From: Herbinix luporum
Lineage (GTDB): Bacteria; Bacillota; Clostridia; Lachnospirales; Lachnospiraceae
NCBI RefSeq assembly: GCF_900070325.1
Contig: NZ_LN879430.1
Coordinates: forward strand, 2,163,379-2,227,378
Reading direction: 5' to 3'
Length of the DNA stretch: 64,000 nucleotides
Positions within the stretch are counted from its first letter, which is position 1. Each line of letters opens with the position of its first letter. This document shows, in pieces, positions 61,067 to 64,000 of this stretch. The notes under the pieces are model-generated. The model did no database searches. It was not told where the DNA came from and saw only the letters and a list, made by a program, of their open reading frames with translations. The translations under genes and the position numbers were made by a program.

Positions 61067-63001
61067 TTAATAAAGCTTTGCTCCAGCCGGAATGCGGTCA
61101 TCAACCATCAGAAGATTAAGCTTTTCTTCGCCATCTTCTTCGTGAATAGCACTAAGCAGCATACCGCAAGAGTCAATACCCATCATTGTTCTTGGGGGAA
61201 GATTTACGATAGCAATAAGAGTCTTGCCAATTAGTTCTTCCGGCTCATAATATGGGTGAATACCGCTTAAAATGGTGCGGTCTGTACCTGTTCCGTCATC
61301 TAAGGTAAACTGTAAAAGTTTCTTTGACTTAGGAACTGCCACACAATCTTTAACCTTTACTGCACGGAAATCTGATTTACTAAAGGTATCAAAATCTACA
61401 CAATCCTCAAATAAGGGTTCAACTTTTACCTTAGAAAAATCTATCATCTCTGGCTCTACTTTTTCCTCATAAGAAGCCTTAGTTTTTACATCAATTCTCT
61501 TATTTACATCATTTAATGTCTTCATTGTAGGGAATAGCAATACATCCCTTATAGCTGCAGAATCAGTAAGCAACATAACAAAGCGATCAATACCAATTCC
61601 TATGCCTCCTGTAGGTGGCATACCATACTCCAAGGCATTTAGGAAATCTTCATCAGTCTCATTTGCTTCTTCATCTCCTGCTGCCCTTAATTCTTCTTGA
61701 GCCTCAAATCTTGTTCTTTGATCCAAAGGATCATTTAACTCAGAGAAGGCATTGGCCATTTCCCTTCTTGTAATAAACAGCTCAAACCTTTCTGTATAAT
61801 CAGGATTATCAGGCTTTCTGCTGGCCAAAGGAGAAATCTCTACAGGATGATCCATAATAAAGGTAGGTTGAACTAAATGTTCCTCCACATACTCTTCAAA
61901 GAAGAGATTAATAATATCCCCTCTCTTATGTCTATCCTCAAATTCAATATTATGCTCCTTAGCCAAAGCCTTAGCAGAAGCTTCGTCTTTTATCTGATCA
62001 AAGTCAACATTGGCATACCTTTTAATAGCCTCAACCATAGTAAGTCTCTCAAAAGGTTTTGCTAAATCTATTTCTTCTCCTTGATAGTTTATTTTAGTGG
62101 TACCTAGTACCTTTTGTGCTACCGTACGGAAAAGATCTTCAACCAAATCCATCATTCCATAATAATCTGTATATGCCTGATACAACTCAAGTAAGGTGAA
62201 TTCAGGATTATGTCTAACGGACAGACCTTCATTACGAAATACTCTGCCAATTTCATATACACGCTCTAATCCGCCTACGATAAGTCTTTTTAGGTATAAT
62301 TCTAAGGAAATTCTTAAAAAGAGATCTTGATCTAATGCATTATGATGGGTGCAGAAAGGTCTAGCTGCAGCTCCTCCGGCATTAGAAACCAGTACCGGTG
62401 TTTCAACTTCAATAAAATCTCTGCTGTCAAGATAATTTCTAATTTCTCTGATAATTAAAGATCTCTTTATAAAAGTATCCCTTACCTCGGGATTTACTAT
62501 CAAATCCACATATCTTTGACGATATCTAAGGTCCGTATCTTTTAGTCCATGGAATTTCTCAGGAAGTATCTGCAGGCTTTTTGAAAGAAGGACTATTTTA
62601 CTGGCTTTTACGGAAATCTCTCCGGATTTAGTTTTAAACACTTCTCCTTCTATACCAATTATATCACCAATATCATATTTCTTAAATTCAGCATAGGGCT
62701 CTTCACCAATGTCGTCTCTTCTTACATAGGCTTGAATATCACCTTTTAAATCCCTGACGTTACAAAAAGAAGCCTTACCCATAACCCGTTTTGTCATAAT
62801 ACGGCCGGCTATGGACACGGTTTTTCCTTCAAACTCTTCATAATTAGTAGTAATATCAGCCGAATGATTAGTTACATCGTATTTCATTATTTTAAAGGGA
62901 TCTTTTCCCTTACTTTGAAGTTCAGCTAGCTTTGTTCTTCTAACTTTAAGCAGTTCATTTAAATCCTGATCGCTTTGCATTTGTGCTCTTTCATCTGCCA
63001 T
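61067..63001 (-). CDS. lysS: Lysyl-tRNA synthetase, class II, with C-terminal tRNA-binding domain
   Basis: LysS charges lysine tRNA. It is 644 residues, against about 500 for the usual form. An N-terminal OB fold binds the anticodon ([18 protein letters not shown]). The catalytic core has motif 2, [22 protein letters not shown], and motif 3, [13 protein letters not shown]. From about residue 535 there is an added EMAP/Trbp-like domain ([46 protein letters not shown]), as in the C-terminus of methionyl-tRNA synthetase. I start at MADERAQMQ, behind AGAGGTG. It follows greA by 54 bases in one operon. Confidence 0.95.
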   Translation of the reverse strand: MADERAQMQSDQDLNELLKVRRTKLAELQSKGKDPFKIMKYDVTNHSADITTNYEEFEGKTVSIAGRIMTKRVMGKASFCNVRDLKGDIQAYVRRDDIGEEPYAEFKKYDIGDIIGIEGEVFKTKSGEISVKASKIVLLSKSLQILPEKFHGLKDTDLRYRQRYVDLIVNPEVRDTFIKRSLIIREIRNYLDSRDFIEVETPVLVSNAGGAAARPFCTHHNALDQDLFLRISLELYLKRLIVGGLERVYEIGRVFRNEGLSVRHNPEFTLLELYQAYTDYYGMMDLVEDLFRTVAQKVLGTTKINYQGEEIDLAKPFERLTMVEAIKRYANVDFDQIKDEASAKALAKEHNIEFEDRHKRGDIINLFFEEYVEEHLVQPTFIMDHPVEISPLASRKPDNPDYTERFELFITRREMANAFSELNDPLDQRTRFEAQEELRAAGDEEANETDEDFLNALEYGMPPTGGIGIGIDRFVMLLTDSAAIRDVLLFPTMKTLNDVNKRIDVKTKASYEEKVEPEMIDFSKVKVEPLFEDCVDFDTFSKSDFRAVKVKDCVAVPKSKKLLQFTLDDGTGTDRTILSGIHPYYEPEELIGKTLIAIVNLPPRTMMGIDSCGMLLSAIHEEDGEEKLNLLMVDDRIPAGAKLY

Positions 63002-63055
63002 CTTATCTTCACCTCTTATCATTTAGCAGGTATTTTTTTAATACCTATATTAATA

Positions 63056-63541
63056 TTAATTTGACCTTTGAATTTCTAGTATTTCATACTGAATTACTTC
63101 ACCGTTGGTTGTCTCAACATCCACAATTTCTCCAACCTTTTTTCCAAGAAGTGCCTTACCCAATGGAGATTCATTTGAAATCCTACCTTTAAGGCTGTTT
63201 GCTTCAGTTGATCCAACAATTTTATATGTCAATTCCTCTTTATATTCCATATCGAAAATACGGACCTTACATCCGATATTTATTACATCAACATCAACTT
63301 CATCCTCTATTACTACTTCTGCATTTCTAAGGATTTTATCAATCTCTTCTATTCTGGCCTCAATATCTCTTTGCTCATCCTTAGCTGCATCGTATTCGGC
63401 ATTCTCAGATAAATCCCCCTGCTCTCTGGCTTCTTTAATCTTTTGAGCAACTTCTTTTCTCTTATTAACCTTTAAATCGTGAAGCTCCTCTTCTAGTTTT
63501 CGTAATCCTTCATAAGTTAATATATTTTTCTTCTCTACCAT
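63056..63541 (-). CDS. greA: Transcription elongation factor GreA
   Basis: GreA rescues arrested RNA polymerase by stimulating transcript cleavage. It is 161 residues from MVEKKNILTYEGL, with AAGGGTG close before the ATG. The N-terminal coiled coil carries the acidic tip (AREQGDLSENAEYDAAKDEQRDIE in parts). The C-terminal domain ends with SNESPLGKALLGKKVGEIVDVETTNG. Both are standard. It has a near-perfect promoter and is followed by lysS. Confidence 0.96.
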   Translation of the reverse strand: MVEKKNILTYEGLRKLEEELHDLKVNKRKEVAQKIKEAREQGDLSENAEYDAAKDEQRDIEARIEEIDKILRNAEVVIEDEVDVDVINIGCKVRIFDMEYKEELTYKIVGSTEANSLKGRISNESPLGKALLGKKVGEIVDVETTNGEVIQYEILEIQRSN

Positions 63542-63595
63542 AAAACACCCTTCCTCCATATGCATATACTTTTAATTCCACAATACATTCAAAGT

Positions 63596-63624
63596 ATTAT
63601 ATATCATCAATTGTTTCTTGTCAA
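63596..63624 (-). promoter_or_regulatory. Promoter of the greA-lysS operon
   Basis: TTGACA and TATAAT are 17 bases apart on the minus strand. The transcript would begin about 50 bases before greA. The remaining gap to 63830 is AT-rich, with no gene that I can see. Confidence 0.88.
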
Positions 63625-63830
63625 CATCGTAGAAAACTCAATAATTTCTTACAATTTTTGAGGCCAATAATAAATTTTAGACAATTTTTACCCGGGATAT
63701 GGAAACAATCCAGAAGATTAGTTGGCCAAATACTATCTCCCGGAAAGTTACATTATATCTTATCTTTATAACCTATAAAATATACTAGCTAATTATGAAT
63801 AATCAATAAAATCTGTTTTATACACTTTAA

Positions 63831-64000
63831 TTAAAATAATTTTTTATAATAATCACTAAAATCAAAGGTAGCAAAATAGTCTTTTGGTGTCTCTGCTCTG
63901 CGGATTAATTGCACCTTGCCGTCTTCTTTTAAAAGCAGCTCCGCACTCTTTAATTTACCGTTATAATTATATCCCATGGAAAATCCATGGGCACCGGTAT
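63831..64000 (-). CDS. lysA: Diaminopimelate decarboxylase, C-terminal end only
   Basis: The minus strand is open from the window edge to a TAA at 63831, giving 56 codons. The text TGAHGFSMGYNYNGKLKSAE, then KVQLIRRAETPKDYFATF, matches the end of LysA, where GAYGFSMASNYN...AEVL and IRRRET are family signatures. LysA removes carbon dioxide from meso-diaminopimelate to give lysine. The 5' part is outside the window. It completes the set of lysine genes here with dapA and dapB. Confidence 0.88.
   Translation of the reverse strand, partial: TGAHGFSMGYNYNGKLKSAELLLKEDGKVQLIRRAETPKDYFATFDFSDYYKKLF

Noticed and set aside
1-64000. tRNA genes, CRISPR arrays, prophage or a replication origin
   Set aside because: I looked for cloverleaf ends with CCA, regular spaced repeats, phage structural genes and DnaA-box clusters, and saw none.

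Overview
The window is a low-GC, gene-dense stretch of a chromosome, probably from an anaerobic Firmicute of the class Clostridia. The Lachnospiraceae or a close relative is my best guess. This is inferred from the dgt-dnaG-rpoD order, a SleB-type cell wall hydrolase, a lysine-riboswitch-controlled dapA-dapB pair, a type A RNase P RNA, a Gram-positive teichoic acid locus, the diadenylate cyclase pair cdaA-cdaR, strong AAGGAGG ribosome binding sites, and TTGACA-17-TATAAT promoters. I see no tRNA, rRNA, CRISPR array or prophage. Most genes are on the minus strand.

Layout. 1-4079: an ABC exporter operon (ATPase, permease, GldG-like protein, DUF4340 protein cut by the window edge). 4301-6381: dapB and dapA behind a lysine riboswitch with an intrinsic terminator. 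6532-11403: a tandem-OB ssb-like gene, typA, a lone Panacea-domain protein and an AI-2E-family transporter. 11526-14149: a zinc/manganese-type ABC importer. 14465-17430: a large secreted S-layer-like protein behind three tandem promoters. 17455-21863: thrC, a SleB-type hydrolase with a perfect palindrome in its leader, a double-AP2 protein with a degenerate HNH core, and rnpB. 21860-28404: a uridine-kinase-like gene, trmK, rpoD, dnaG and dgt. 28607-32327: queH, hisC, an aminotransferase and a cytidylate-kinase-like gene. 32344-37450: a complete branched-chain amino acid ABC importer. 37474-41543: a zinc-ribbon protein, a TIM-barrel protein, a divergent ClpX and an HtrA protease.

41717-52516 is a cell-surface polymer region. 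It holds a polyprenyl sugar-phosphate transferase and an LCP ligase on the plus strand. On the minus strand it holds tagD, three CDP-glycerol glycerophosphotransferase-type proteins (one fused to a family 2 glycosyltransferase) and the TagGH exporter. An IS30-family insertion has entered this block, and the neighbouring gene survives only as a C-terminal scrap. 52715-54382 is leuA. 54771-58338 is cdaR-cdaA with two upstream membrane proteins of unknown function. 58655-60215 is decayed: a CocE/NonD hydrolase with an internal stop whose 5' end is joined to the start of a flavoprotein gene. 60450-64000 holds a PH-domain protein, lysS with a C-terminal tRNA-binding domain, greA and the 3' end of lysA.

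The clearest functional links are lysine supply and use (dapA, dapB, lysA, lysS and the riboswitch), envelope building (teichoic acid synthesis and export, LCP, the S-layer-like protein, SleB, and c-di-AMP synthesis), and replication and transcription start-up (dgt, dnaG, rpoD, greA, rnpB). I found no convincing wholly new multi-gene system. The items most worth testing are the double-AP2 protein with its nearby hairpin, the ClpX paralogue lacking the RKH loop, the glycosyltransferase-TagF fusion with an acidic insert, the multi-promoter leader of the S-layer-like gene, and the two unknown membrane proteins upstream of cdaA.
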